Program-made: the position numbers and the translations under genes
Notes under the pieces: model-generated
Databases searched by the model: none
What the model was told of the DNA's origin: nothing
The model's input: the letters and a program-made list of their open reading frames with translations, nothing else
DNA from: Legionella quateirensis
GTDB taxonomy: Bacteria; Pseudomonadota; Gammaproteobacteria; Legionellales; Legionellaceae
Reading direction: 5' to 3'
NCBI RefSeq assembly: GCF_001467955.1
Contig: NZ_LNYR01000001.1
Span: forward strand, 124,001-188,000
Length of the DNA stretch: 64,000 bases
In this document: in pieces, positions 55,133 through 64,000 of the stretch
Layout: each line of letters starts with the position of its first letter
How positions within the stretch are numbered: the stretch's first letter is position 1

Positions 55133-56663
55133 GGCTTTTTTCCAGTAAAATATGGCCGGTCATTTCTTTTGGTGGTGTAATACCTATAATTGAAAGAAGT
55201 GTAGGTGCGATATCGATTAAGCTGCCTTCAGTTTGAGTGAAATGCCAATCACCTCCAACACAAATAAAGGGTACTGGTTCACTGGTATGAGCAGTATGGG
55301 CTTGATGTGTTGTGTCATCAAACATTTCTTCTGCATTACCATGATCAGAGGTTATTAACAACGTTCCACCCTGTATCTTCAGTGCGTCCCCAACACGTTT
55401 CATGCACTGATCAAGACATTCTATGGCACGAACTGTAGCATTAAAGTCACCACTATGCCCCACCATGTCCGCATTGGCATAATTACAGATAATCACATCA
55501 TATTTTTGTTGATTTATGACATCCACCAGGATATTGGTGAGTTCGGGGGCGCTCATTTCTGGCTGTAAATCATAAGTCGCTACTTTTGGGGAGGGAATTA
55601 AAATTCGCTCTTCATTGGTAAATATATGTTCACTGCCACCATTGAAGAAGAATGTGACATGGGCGTATTTTTCAGTTTCCGCAATTCGTAGTTGTTTTAA
55701 CCCATGCAGGGCTATAATTTCACCCAAAGTATTATTTAATGGAACAGGTGGAAACGCGGGAATTGTCGACAGCTTTTTATCGTATTGAGTCATACTGATA
55801 AAGTAGGATAATTTGGGGCAGTTTGATCTATTAAACCCGGAAAATGCCGGATCGATAAAAGCAGAAGTTAATTGCCGAGCTCTGTCTGCGCGAAAATTAA
55901 AGAATAAAACAGCATCTCCGTCTTCTATTGCTTTCGGTGTTCCAATAAGCGTTGGAGGAATAAATTCATCTGATAGTTCATTTTGGTAAAAATGCTTAAT
56001 AGCAGATTCTGCATCATCAAAATGATGAGTACTTTGCCCCAGAGTTAGTAATTTATATACCGGTTCTACACGATCCCAACGTTTGTCTCTATCCATTGCA
56101 TAATAACGACCAGTGATTGAACTGATAGTGATTCCTGGATGTGTTTCAAGTTCTTTATTCAATCGTTGCAAACTGTCCAGAGCGCTTTGCGGAGGTGTGT
56201 CTCTGCCATCAAGGAATAGATGCAAATATACCGAACTGAATTTTTTAGCATGGCATAGTTTCAGTAATGCAAATAAATGGCGTTCATGGCTATGGACTCC
56301 ACCAGGAGAAAATAATCCCATGATATGTAGCGATTTACCCGTTTGGTTTAACTCATTAATCGCCTGATTAAAAACCGGATTATCAGCAAATTCACCATTT
56401 TGTATGGCTTTATTAATTCTCGTAAACTCTTGTTGGATTACTCTGCCGGCACCTATATGCATATGCCCAACTTCAGAGTTACCCATTTGCTTATCAGGAA
56501 GCCCCACGGGTTCACCAGAGGCCTGTAGAAGTATATGCGGGCAACTTTGCCACCATTTATCCCATTGCGGTGTATGGGCTGAAGCAATGGCATTATGCTT
56601 ATCACTTGAGTTATAGCCCCATCCATCAAGAATCATGAGTACCAGGGGAGCATTTTTGGGCAT
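55116..56663 (-). CDS. gpmI: 2,3-bisphosphoglycerate-independent phosphoglycerate mutase
   Basis: A 515-residue manganese-dependent mutase of glycolysis. It begins with the metal-binding LVLMILDGWG, the phosphorylated serine is Ser63 in GNSEVGHMHIGAGR, and the C-terminal metal sites include NYANADMVGHSG and TSDHGNAEEM. Full length. Its end overlaps the envC start, which suggests one transcript gpmI-envC. Confidence 0.97.
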   Translation of the reverse strand: MPKNAPLVLMILDGWGYNSSDKHNAIASAHTPQWDKWWQSCPHILLQASGEPVGLPDKQMGNSEVGHMHIGAGRVIQQEFTRINKAIQNGEFADNPVFNQAINELNQTGKSLHIMGLFSPGGVHSHERHLFALLKLCHAKKFSSVYLHLFLDGRDTPPQSALDSLQRLNKELETHPGITISSITGRYYAMDRDKRWDRVEPVYKLLTLGQSTHHFDDAESAIKHFYQNELSDEFIPPTLIGTPKAIEDGDAVLFFNFRADRARQLTSAFIDPAFSGFNRSNCPKLSYFISMTQYDKKLSTIPAFPPVPLNNTLGEIIALHGLKQLRIAETEKYAHVTFFFNGGSEHIFTNEERILIPSPKVATYDLQPEMSAPELTNILVDVINQQKYDVIICNYANADMVGHSGDFNATVRAIECLDQCMKRVGDALKIQGGTLLITSDHGNAEEMFDDTTHQAHTAHTSEPVPFICVGGDWHFTQTEGSLIDIAPTLLSIIGITPPKEMTGHILLEKSHAHAY

Positions 56664-57073
56664 GAGTTAAATCCTGAATCAAGCAGTTAAATGACAATAA
56701 AAATGATTATACCTTTGGTAATTAAAGAGGTATATAGCTGAAAGAATTGATCATAAATTGTTGAGTAGTTCCTGAGAAAACACGAGCAATATTAAGAACT
56801 ACACAATGGCACATAAAGGGATACCCTCTTAAAATTAAAGACATAAGTATCTTGAGATTTCCGTAATACACGGTACTATGACTGGTTAACTTAACAACTT
56901 AGTTGCGCTTTGACCTGGTAGTGTAGACAATTCCGGTTTCGAGGCCCGCGACCTGTTTGCAGAATCCATTTCGATCTTGATGAATACATATGTTGGTTAA
57001 TGATTCGGAATCTCTGGATCCCGCGAACAAGTCGCGGGACGTTGGGAATCATTGGATGAATTGTCAATACACC
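56664..57073. other. 410-bp gap upstream of gpmI
   Basis: No gene is recognised. The half near gpmI is AT-rich and should hold its promoter. The other half contains the inverted repeat 56945-57038. Nothing else is seen. Confidence 0.5.
56945..57038. repeat. Inverted repeat with GC-rich arms
   Basis: Left arm CCCGCGACCTGTTTGC...ATCC (56945-56967) pairs with right arm GGATCCCGCGAACAAGTCGCGGG (57016-57038), with five mismatches. The right arm is itself palindromic (CCCGCGA...TCGCGGG). It resembles the REP-like TCCCGCG/CGCGGGA elements in many genomes, and contrasts with the AT-rich surroundings. Confidence 0.65.
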
Positions 57074-57418
57074 CTAATCACAGCTCTGTGATTGAACGCA
57101 ATTTCCATTTGAGTCGCATTGTTGGACGGTTTGACAATCAGAGTCATCGTCATCATCAGAGTTGTTGATTATATAAGTTGGCGCGACGTAAGTTGGCGCA
57201 ACATATACTGGAGCAACCCAGCCATTGCCTGGATGATAATTACCTACGTTTACATCATCATTGTGATAGTTATAATCTGGATGATTCCATCCCCCATTGC
57301 CTATATTCGTATGAAATCCACCACCGAAATGATCTCCAAAACAAATCATTGAAGCAAATAACCCTATCGCGAAGATAACCGCACGAGAAATGGGGTAATT
57401 CAACCTGGATGAACTCAT
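57074..57418 (-). CDS. Small exported repeat-containing protein, function unknown
   Basis: A 114-residue protein with a signal peptide (cleavage around residue 27-28), then a Gly/His/Asn/Tyr-rich part (HPDYNYHNDDVN), a triple VAP-Y repeat (WVAPVYVAPTYVAPTY), an acidic DDDDDSD run and a cysteine-rich end with four Cys. An AAGGAGAGGG ribosome site precedes the ATG, and a TATAAT-like stretch is about 50 bases upstream. I do not recognise the family. A secreted or surface role is likely. Confidence 0.8.
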   Translation of the reverse strand: MSSSRLNYPISRAVIFAIGLFASMICFGDHFGGGFHTNIGNGGWNHPDYNYHNDDVNVGNYHPGNGWVAPVYVAPTYVAPTYIINNSDDDDDSDCQTVQQCDSNGNCVQSQSCD

Positions 57419-57593
57419 AACCCTCTCCTTAAATATGACTTATTCCATAATGTACAGTCGGCTATAATAGAGTATAGTTCTTTTATTGGATTATGTGACT
57501 ATTGTTTGATCAAAAAGAGCGCTGTGTGACGCCTTTATCCCTTACTCCCAGCATAAATGGTTCTTGCTGGGAGATGGATATCCTTGTACCAGC

Positions 57594-58865
57594 TCATACA
57601 ATTGAATTGTGTTCCAGATCTTCAGGAGCATATTGAGATAAATACTTTATTAAACTAAGTTGTATCGTCGAAGTAACGCCATAGTTGGTTTTTAATATCA
57701 ATAAAGTGCTCCAACCCCACCAACTACTAGTCCAATGCTTGTCATATGGATTTGATAAATCAGTTCTTCTGAATAGTTGTTTGTTTTGGTCGTCCCAATA
57801 AAACATCGGTACTATATCCAGATTATTTTCATCATTTATCTGTTGGGCATGAGGTACTAGTTCCAGCACTCTGAATTTATCAGGTAGAACTCCTGTTTGA
57901 TAGGCATCAAAGAGTTCATCCGCTGATTGTTGCAACGCTTTTAAAAGCATCTGCTGATTGGTTTGATTAAAGGGGTTAAAATAGGAGTAATCACCATAGA
58001 CTACCCATTGATCACCCGATTTATTCGTTACATGGATGCCGTATTTATTTTCTTCATTATGCATGTAATTGGCCAATAATGATCCAAGGACAGCGGGTGT
58101 GATTTTATCTTTTAATTCTTCTCTCGGTGTACGGATGTGGCCGGCAGCATAGTGATCAGAGAGGTAATGACAGGCATAGGCGTCCATGGCATAGGCACGT
58201 TCCAAATCAGTTCTCTTGCCTGTTCTTCCTGCTTTTAGTGCCTGTTGTAATGCAACTTGATGTCCGATTTTATAAACGATCAGATTATTGGGAGAAAAAT
58301 GATCATAATTTTCCATTGCCAGCAGTAAATAGCGGCCGGGATATAACCACCATCCAGTACTAGTACATCCTCCTCCGGTAATACAATTGATTTGGCGGCC
58401 TATTTCATTGCCAATGCGTTTGTATATTGCCTCAGCAGTTTCACCTTGTTTAATACCGGATTCGATTTCACGAATTTCCATTTTTATAACCGAATTCAAT
58501 TCTTTTACTTCATTAACTGCTGCAAAATTATTGGCAAAGGATTGAAAAACATCTCTAAATAGCCCCTGTTTTTGTTTTCTGGTGATTCCATGACTTATGG
58601 GTTTGCCAATACTTCCATAAAGATCACCAAGACTAAGGATATCGCCGAACGTAAGGATTAGGCCGTTTTTTAAATGTAGCGGGGTAGCTGCTTCGGGATT
58701 CTGGGTTAAATTAAAACGTAGTTTAACTTGTTGTCCCATAGCCCAATGTTCTGATAGTGCAAAACTTCCTGAAGAATCAGCGTGAATGGCTGAACAGATT
58801 GAGAAGAAGCTCCAGATTATTAAAAGCGACTTGATGGTACGTGATGCATATGGAAATTTTTTCAT
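57594..58865 (-). CDS. plcA: Zinc-dependent phospholipase C, PlcA type
   Basis: A 423-residue exported protein. The ATG at 58865 with GAGGGAG upstream gives a signal peptide ending IHA at about residue 30; a start 16 codons earlier is rejected. It carries the histidine-rich metal site DAYACHYLSDHYAAGH of the Legionella/Pseudomonas fluorescens PLC family. In L. pneumophila PlcA (type II secreted) lies at the corresponding place. It follows a flavin oxidoreductase gene by ten bases, so the three genes 60997-57594 form an operon. Confidence 0.88.
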   Translation of the reverse strand: MKKFPYASRTIKSLLIIWSFFSICSAIHADSSGSFALSEHWAMGQQVKLRFNLTQNPEAATPLHLKNGLILTFGDILSLGDLYGSIGKPISHGITRKQKQGLFRDVFQSFANNFAAVNEVKELNSVIKMEIREIESGIKQGETAEAIYKRIGNEIGRQINCITGGGCTSTGWWLYPGRYLLLAMENYDHFSPNNLIVYKIGHQVALQQALKAGRTGKRTDLERAYAMDAYACHYLSDHYAAGHIRTPREELKDKITPAVLGSLLANYMHNEENKYGIHVTNKSGDQWVVYGDYSYFNPFNQTNQQMLLKALQQSADELFDAYQTGVLPDKFRVLELVPHAQQINDENNLDIVPMFYWDDQNKQLFRRTDLSNPYDKHWTSSWWGWSTLLILKTNYGVTSTIQLSLIKYLSQYAPEDLEHNSIV

Positions 58866-58875
58866 TGCTCCCTCA

Positions 58876-60300
58876 TTAAAAGTAGGATAAAAATTTAACC
58901 AGTTTTTTAACATTTTTAGAAAACAATTTTGGCGTATAAAATTGACTTGCTACACGTTTGCTTAGTTCACTTAAAGTTGGATAGGCAACAATGGTATCAG
59001 TAAATGTTCTTAACGTTTTTCCTTCTCTAATGGCGATGACCCATGGCAGTAATAATTCACCAGCCTGGTGACCTACTATAGTAACACCTAGAATTACTCC
59101 TTTGGGGGTTACTATTACTTTAATAAATCCGTTCGTCTGCTTATTTGTCTGTGCTCTATCATTACTTGAATAATCTGCTTTCAGCAGTTCATAGGTTATG
59201 CCCATAGAGGTGCACATCGATTCACTTTTACCTGCATGGGCTAATTCAGGAGAGGTATAGGTAACCCATGGAACCGCGTTATCCTTTACTTTGACGGGGA
59301 GTTTAAAAGCGATATTTTGAAGTACTACACCTGCATGATAGTTAGCAATATGGGTAAACAGCAACGATCCGGTAACGTCTCCAATGGCAAATATTTTTTT
59401 ATTACTGGTTCGAAGCCGTTTATCGACCAGAATGCCTTTAGAATTGAATTGAATATCTGCCAATGCGCAATTCAACTGCTCGATATTGGGTTTTCTGCCG
59501 GCGGCAACAAGTAAATGAGTCCCAGAGATCACCATCTCATCATTATTTTTCTTGCAACGGATGATTGTCTGTCCTTCTTTATTGGATTCGATATCTGTAA
59601 TATCGATCTGTTCATATAGAGTAACGCCGAATTGGAGCAGGGATTGTCGAACCAGCTCAACGGCCTCAGGATCGTCATGAGTTAAAATGTTAAAATGTTC
59701 CAGTAATGTTACTTTTGAGCCGAGCATTGCAAAAGCTTGTGCTAATTCACAACCAATTGGTCCGCCACCTATGATCACTAAGTGTGGAGGCAATTCAGTC
59801 AGATTAAAAATGGTTTCATTAGTAAAGTAATGGATCGTGTTTAAACCGGGTATGGGAGGAATCGCTGCTGATGAGCCAGTAGCAATAACAAAACGTTTTG
59901 CTTTAATTTCCTGTGAGCCCGCTTTTAGAGTTTTGGCATCGATAAACGTGCCACTTCCTTGTATGACCTGAACTCCCAGCCCTTCAAAGCGTTCTATTGA
60001 ATCATGTACAGCAATCGTTTCAATCACTTTTCTGACATGTTCCATAATCCGGGTAAAATCGACAGGCTTTTTAGAGACGGAGATTCCAAGTACTTCATTA
60101 TGGTTGGTATTCCAATGTGCTTCAGCGGCTGCCAGAAGAGATTTTGAGGGTATACAACCATAATTTAAACAGTCGCCTCCCATCGCTCCTTGTTCTACTA
60201 AAACTACTTTTAGTCCTAATTGTGCTGTTCCAGCGGCCAAACTCAGGCCTCCAGATCCAGCACCTATAATAGCCAGGTCACAGTTAATTGCTTTGGTCAT
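58876..60300 (-). CDS. FAD-dependent pyridine nucleotide-disulfide oxidoreductase (MerA/Lpd-like)
   Basis: A 474-residue class I disulfide oxidoreductase. FAD motif GAGSGG at 13-18; redox-active pair C44/C49 in GGDCLNYGCIPSKS; NAD(P) motif GGGPIGCELAQAF; central TSNKKIFAIGDVTG; and a dimerisation domain. It lacks the N-terminal heavy-metal domain and the C-terminal cysteine pair of true MerA, so mercury reduction is unlikely; it fits the MerA-like group encoded next to VTT proteins. The start overlaps the preceding VTT gene by 17 bases. Confidence 0.9.
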   Translation of the reverse strand: MTKAINCDLAIIGAGSGGLSLAAGTAQLGLKVVLVEQGAMGGDCLNYGCIPSKSLLAAAEAHWNTNHNEVLGISVSKKPVDFTRIMEHVRKVIETIAVHDSIERFEGLGVQVIQGSGTFIDAKTLKAGSQEIKAKRFVIATGSSAAIPPIPGLNTIHYFTNETIFNLTELPPHLVIIGGGPIGCELAQAFAMLGSKVTLLEHFNILTHDDPEAVELVRQSLLQFGVTLYEQIDITDIESNKEGQTIIRCKKNNDEMVISGTHLLVAAGRKPNIEQLNCALADIQFNSKGILVDKRLRTSNKKIFAIGDVTGSLLFTHIANYHAGVVLQNIAFKLPVKVKDNAVPWVTYTSPELAHAGKSESMCTSMGITYELLKADYSSNDRAQTNKQTNGFIKVIVTPKGVILGVTIVGHQAGELLLPWVIAIREGKTLRTFTDTIVAYPTLSELSKRVASQFYTPKLFSKNVKKLVKFLSYF

Positions 60301-60997
60301 AGGAACCTTTAATTTTTTTGTAGAAAATGGGCATTAAGGACAGTAGAGCTAAAGCCAAAAGCGGTACGAAAATTTCCGGGGAAAAAATAATTTTTAAATT
60401 GGGAGTTTGTCCCTGTTCAAAAAGATGATTCAGACTGTTACCGACAGAGGCATAAATCATGCTTCCGGGAATTATGCCGAGAAAAGTAGCAAGAACAAAG
60501 GTTCTGGCTTTAACCCCAAGCAATGCGGGTACGATGTTGACCACCCAGAATGGAAATATGGGCATCAGACGTAAAACAAGTAAATATGAAAATGCATTAT
60601 GCTGAAATCCATGTCGCATTTTATTTACCCATCCAGAGGTTTTTTGTGCAATCCAGTCACTAAAAGCGTATTTTACAACTAAAAATATAAGTATGGAACC
60701 TAGTGTTGCACTTAGTACTACAAACAAGGCCCCCCAAAATAACCCAAATAAAAGACCACCTGTCAATGTGAGAATTAATGCTCCTGGAAAAGAAGCTGCG
60801 ACACAAAGAATATAAATAATCATGAACACTGCAACTGCTGACAGGTAGTTGTCATTGGTCCATGAGATTAATTGTTGATGGTGTACTTGTAATGATGAAA
60901 AAGTGAGATATTGATTCACTCTAAAAGTGTAGAGAAGAAATAATAACAATAGAATAAGCAATACAGGCCACATTCTTCGTAGAACACTAAAAGTCAT
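60284..60997 (-). CDS. TVP38/TMEM64 (VTT) family membrane protein
   Basis: A 237-residue polytopic inner-membrane protein with about five hydrophobic segments and the VTT/SNARE-associated domain, including FPGALILTLTGGLLFG and LRLMPIFPFWVVNIVPALLGV. The ATG at 60997 has GGAG nine bases upstream; the upstream ATG at 61021 lacks one. VTT proteins act as lipid scramblases or in lipid transport. It is the first gene of the operon with a disulfide oxidoreductase and plcA. Confidence 0.88.
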   Translation of the reverse strand: MTFSVLRRMWPVLLILLLLFLLYTFRVNQYLTFSSLQVHHQQLISWTNDNYLSAVAVFMIIYILCVAASFPGALILTLTGGLLFGLFWGALFVVLSATLGSILIFLVVKYAFSDWIAQKTSGWVNKMRHGFQHNAFSYLLVLRLMPIFPFWVVNIVPALLGVKARTFVLATFLGIIPGSMIYASVGNSLNHLFEQGQTPNLKIIFSPEIFVPLLALALLSLMPIFYKKIKGSYDQSN

Positions 60998-61156
60998 TAG
61001 TCCGCTCTCCAAGATTATCATTAATGACGAGAAGTGATTGCTCGTTTAGTTGTTTTGCAGAACATAATAATGAAGATTTTAACCAATAAGGTCAATTGAT
61101 TTCTTGGTAGCACTTAAACTTTTACTTCAAAGAGGTTAGACTATGTGCCATTTTGA

Positions 61157-61879
61157 ATGGTAGGAAGAGTAGTTTTGGATTCTAAATTACCTCAGCACAT
61201 TGCCATTGTGATGGATGGCAACGGTCGCTGGGCTGAAAACCGAGGTTTAGCTCGAATAGAAGGGCATAGGGCTGGCGTTGAGACAGTGAAGAAAATGATC
61301 AGATCCTGTCTCGAAAAAAAAATTGGCTGTCTTAGTTTGTTTGCTTTCAGTTCTGAAAATTGGTCGCGACCCATTGCTGAAGTGAATTTTCTTATGGAGT
61401 TATTCGTAGAGGCTTTAAGAAAAGAACTGGCTGAATTAAATCAACATGGAATACGCATCCGTTTTACCGGAGACAGGGAGCCTTTATCTCCTGTTTTGCA
61501 AAAGGAAATGCGGGAAGCTGAGTTCTTAACTCGAGATAATCAACAATTAATTTTGAATGTAGTTGTTAATTACGGTGGAAAATGGGATATAGTAACCGCG
61601 GCGAAAAAAATGTCTCGAGCCGTTATTAGTGGTCAAGTTGCCCTGGATGAAATAAATGAGTCTAATTTTGCACAATTTCTGGATACAGATGGTTTACCGG
61701 AACCTGATCTTTTTATTCGTACCAGTGGGGAATTGCGGATTAGTAATTTCTTTCTTTGGCAGTTAGCTTACACCGAACTTTATTTTACTGAAGTACATTG
61801 GCCAGATTTTAATATTGAAGAGCTTGAATTAGCTTTGGAATCCTTTAGTAAGCGCAAAAGGCGCTTTGGTCAGATTTAG
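61157..61879 (+). CDS. uppS: Undecaprenyl diphosphate synthase
   Basis: A 240-residue cis-prenyltransferase making the C55 carrier for cell-wall synthesis. Signatures: [17 protein letters not shown] (catalytic Asp), [13 protein letters not shown], and late [17 protein letters not shown]. The start is not certain: ATG 61157 lacks a ribosome site, and a TTG at 61175 lies shortly after AGGAAGAG. It is the first gene of uppS-cdsA-rseP. Confidence 0.95.
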   Translation: MVGRVVLDSKLPQHIAIVMDGNGRWAENRGLARIEGHRAGVETVKKMIRSCLEKKIGCLSLFAFSSENWSRPIAEVNFLMELFVEALRKELAELNQHGIRIRFTGDREPLSPVLQKEMREAEFLTRDNQQLILNVVVNYGGKWDIVTAAKKMSRAVISGQVALDEINESNFAQFLDTDGLPEPDLFIRTSGELRISNFFLWQLAYTELYFTEVHWPDFNIEELELALESFSKRKRRFGQI

Positions 61880-61901
61880 ACTTTTTAAGAAGGGCAACTG
61901 T

Positions 61902-62699
61902 ATGTTCATGCAACGTTTAATCACATCATTAATTTTAGTTCCCTTGGTCTTGATGACGATATTTTATGCGCCATCCTGGTTTTTAGCTGGAGTAGTTTTG
62001 CTGGTTTTTGTTGTTGCATGGAAAGAAAGTCTGCAACTTATTCCAATTAGTGTGCTGGCGCTCCAGATCGGCTTTTTATTGTTCATGTTGTTGTCTTTGT
62101 GGCTTTGTGGCTATTTGTTTTCTTATTGGTTAACGATTGGTTTGATACTTTGGGTTTTAAATTGTATTGCCATTCTTGGTTTTCCTGATTCTCAGCGCTA
62201 TTGGGGATATCCTGTTGTGGTTGGTTGTGTTCTTTTGATTCTTTTGCCTTTATTTATTCAAAGCCTGATTCATGTATACGAATTACCACAGGGTAAACCC
62301 CTGGTTGTTTATTTACTGTTTTTAATTTGGGCTTCTGATGTTGGTGCCTATCTTGCTGGCAAACAATGGGGAAAACACAAGTTAATTCCACAGGTTAGTC
62401 CTGGTAAGTCCTGGGAAGGCGTGTTTGGAGGATACCTTCTTTCGATGGTTGTTGCAGGAGTTGGATTTTATTATTTTATCCCTTATTCCATGTCAATCTG
62501 GTTTGGCCTGGCGTTATTAACGGTGACCATTTCCATTTTTGGTGATTTATTCATCAGTATTTTAAAACGACGTTGTCATTTAAAAGATACAGGGACTATT
62601 ATACCTGGTCATGGTGGTATTCTGGACCGTCTGGATAGTTTAATAGCCGCCTTACCTCTATTTTATTTTGGATTAACTTTTATCCCTCTTGGAATTTAG
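61902..62699 (+). CDS. cdsA: Phosphatidate cytidylyltransferase
   Basis: A 265-residue polytopic inner-membrane enzyme making CDP-diacylglycerol, the substrate of PssA of this window. The C-terminal signature is present as SILKRRCHLKDTGTIIPGHGG followed by ILDRLDS. The ATG at 61902 with AAGGG upstream gives a hydrophobic N-terminus; an ATG at 61866 overlapping uppS is less likely. RseP follows after 20 bases. Confidence 0.95.
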   Translation: MFMQRLITSLILVPLVLMTIFYAPSWFLAGVVLLVFVVAWKESLQLIPISVLALQIGFLLFMLLSLWLCGYLFSYWLTIGLILWVLNCIAILGFPDSQRYWGYPVVVGCVLLILLPLFIQSLIHVYELPQGKPLVVYLLFLIWASDVGAYLAGKQWGKHKLIPQVSPGKSWEGVFGGYLLSMVVAGVGFYYFIPYSMSIWFGLALLTVTISIFGDLFISILKRRCHLKDTGTIIPGHGGILDRLDSLIAALPLFYFGLTFIPLGI

Positions 62700-62719
62700 T
62701 TTACCGGTTGGATTAAACA

Positions 62720-64000
62720 ATGGATGGCAACATGCTTTTAACTCTGGTGTATTTTATACTGGCATTATTATTACTGGTTACAGTACATGAATATGGTCAT
62801 TTTCAAGTAGCACGGTGGTGTGGGGTCAAAGTATTACGTTTTTCATTCGGTTTTGGAAAAGTACTTGCGAGATGGCATGATAAAAAAGGGACAGAATATG
62901 CCTGGTCCCTGTTTCCTCTTGGTGGCTATGTCAAAATGCTTGATGAGACTGAGGGGGAAGTAGCTGATCAGGATAAACCGTTCGCGTTCAATAATAAACC
63001 AATCTGGGCGCGATCAGCCATCGTTCTGGCTGGCCCCATGTTTAATTTTATTTTTGCGTTTGTTGCTTTATGGTTGGTTCTGGTTATAGGAATGCATTCG
63101 CTGGCGCCTATGATTGACTCCGTGAAGCCAGGCAGTCTGGCTGCTAAAGCAGGTCTTGGCCCTAAACAGGAAATAATTGCACTCAACGACACCAAGATAA
63201 ACAGTTGGCGAGATTTTCAATACGCTATGATGCCGCTCATTGGTTCTCATGAAACAGTTAAAATTACGGTAAAGTCTTTAGTGGATGGTCATCAAAGTCA
63301 ACTCAGTTTGCCCTTAACGGACTGGAAACTGGATGATAAAGTACCTGATCCGCTGGACAGTCTTGGAATTGAGCCATTTATTCCGACTATTCCACCTGTG
63401 ATTGGTGAGGTGGTGCCTGATTCTCCTGCAGCAAAAGCAGGACTGGAAGTTGGTGATGATATATTAAGTGTCGATGGTAACGCATTTGATGATTGGATGT
63501 ATCTGGTGGACTATGTACGAGAGCGGCCTGATACCCAATTAATTCTCCAAATTAAAAGAAAAGGAATAAAGCAGAGCATAACCATAATCACTGGAAGTCA
63601 AAAAAACAAGAATAAGATCGAAGGAGTCATTGGCGTTCGTTCACAAAAAGTTGACTGGCCAGCACATTGGTTACGTCTGGAGAGGGAAGGACCAATATCT
63701 GCTTTGGGTACTGCATTTAATCAAACCATCCAGCTCACTGGTACAACCTTTACTTTGATGGGTAGACTTGTTACCGGTCGTTTGGGATTAAACAGTATTA
63801 GTGGACCAGTTGGGATTGCCCAAGGCGCAGGAAGTTCAGGTAGGAGTGGTTTGGCATCCTATTTATTTTTTCTTGCCTTGGTGAGTATCAGTTTAGGTGC
63901 TTTAAATTTATTACCAATACCTATGCTGGATGGTGGACATTTGTTGTATTATGCCTTGGAAATCATTAGACGTAAGCCTCTGTCTGATGGTGTCAAAACC
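62720..64000 (+). CDS. rseP: RseP-type site-2 protease (3' end missing)
   Basis: This intramembrane zinc protease cuts anti-sigma factors and signal peptides. The frame is open from ATG 62720 (or ATG 62732) to the window end, 427 codons; the family is about 450 residues, so about 20 are missing. Zinc motif HEYGH lies at residues 23-27 in the first helix. Two PDZ-like segments are visible (SLAAKAGLGPKQEIIALN and SPAAKAGLEVGDDIL), then a late LPIPMLDGGH with the third ligand. It is the third gene of uppS-cdsA-rseP. Confidence 0.94.
   Translation, partial: MDGNMLLTLVYFILALLLLVTVHEYGHFQVARWCGVKVLRFSFGFGKVLARWHDKKGTEYAWSLFPLGGYVKMLDETEGEVADQDKPFAFNNKPIWARSAIVLAGPMFNFIFAFVALWLVLVIGMHSLAPMIDSVKPGSLAAKAGLGPKQEIIALNDTKINSWRDFQYAMMPLIGSHETVKITVKSLVDGHQSQLSLPLTDWKLDDKVPDPLDSLGIEPFIPTIPPVIGEVVPDSPAAKAGLEVGDDILSVDGNAFDDWMYLVDYVRERPDTQLILQIKRKGIKQSITIITGSQKNKNKIEGVIGVRSQKVDWPAHWLRLEREGPISALGTAFNQTIQLTGTTFTLMGRLVTGRLGLNSISGPVGIAQGAGSSGRSGLASYLFFLALVSISLGALNLLPIPMLDGGHLLYYALEIIRRKPLSDGVKT

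Overview
The window comes from a Legionella species (gammaproteobacterium, AT-rich intracellular pathogen). It contains most of the second Dot/Icm type IVB secretion region in canonical Legionella order, followed by a ProA/Msp metalloprotease, the DotE paralogue DotV, an ankyrin protein of the AnkC/LegA12 position and a PlcA-type phospholipase C. All of these are Legionella hallmarks. The species cannot be fixed by reading alone. Several gene-poor inserts inside the dot/icm block make me think it is not a standard L. pneumophila chromosome, but that is inference.

Region 1 (1-21.7 kb) is the secretion machine. The order is icmP(dotM, cut by the window edge)-icmO(dotL)-icmN(dotK)-icmM(dotJ)-icmL(dotI)-icmK(dotH)-icmE(dotG)-icmG(dotF)-icmC(dotE)-icmD(dotP)-icmJ(dotN)-icmB(dotO) on the + strand. 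It is followed by tphA, icmF and icmH(dotU) on the - strand. Together these encode the coupling ATPase complex (DotL/M/N), the VirB4-like ATPase DotO, the outer-membrane core (DotH, DotG, DotK), inner-membrane parts (DotE, DotF, DotI, DotJ, DotP) and the stabilising pair IcmF/DotU. Two genes I do not recognise sit inside the block: a six-cysteine exported protein after icmB, and a TPR-like lipoprotein ending in a haem-binding-type CXXCH between tphA and icmF.

Region 2 (21.7-39.8 kb) is mostly housekeeping. A tight - strand operon aroQ-accB-accC-prmA-purH faces a pyruvate carboxylase B-type gene. It is followed by proA, an alpha/beta hydrolase, an EEP-family nuclease, class I aldolase, ferredoxin-NADP reductase, dotV, a DUF3579 protein, pssA, ptsH, hpf, rpoN, rpmG and rpmB.

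Region 3 (39.8-64 kb) has trmB, an exported M42 peptidase, the ankyrin protein, hflK-hflC, purA, a CoA-binding protein and an exported adenosine-deaminase-like enzyme. Next is an unrecognised 508-aa protein with a textbook PmrA box upstream, which makes it the best new effector candidate here. After it come a periplasmic binding protein, gpmI-envC-ctpA, a small exported protein, a VTT protein/flavin disulfide oxidoreductase/plcA operon, and uppS-cdsA-rseP running off the end.

The most notable unexplained signals are these: the PmrA box with its 508-aa gene; the CXXCH lipoprotein; the six-Cys exported protein; a strong intrinsic terminator lying inside the last codons of the alpha/beta hydrolase gene (a potential nonstop mRNA); the strict 23-residue Cys spacing in the DotG repeat superunits; and several long palindromic elements between genes.
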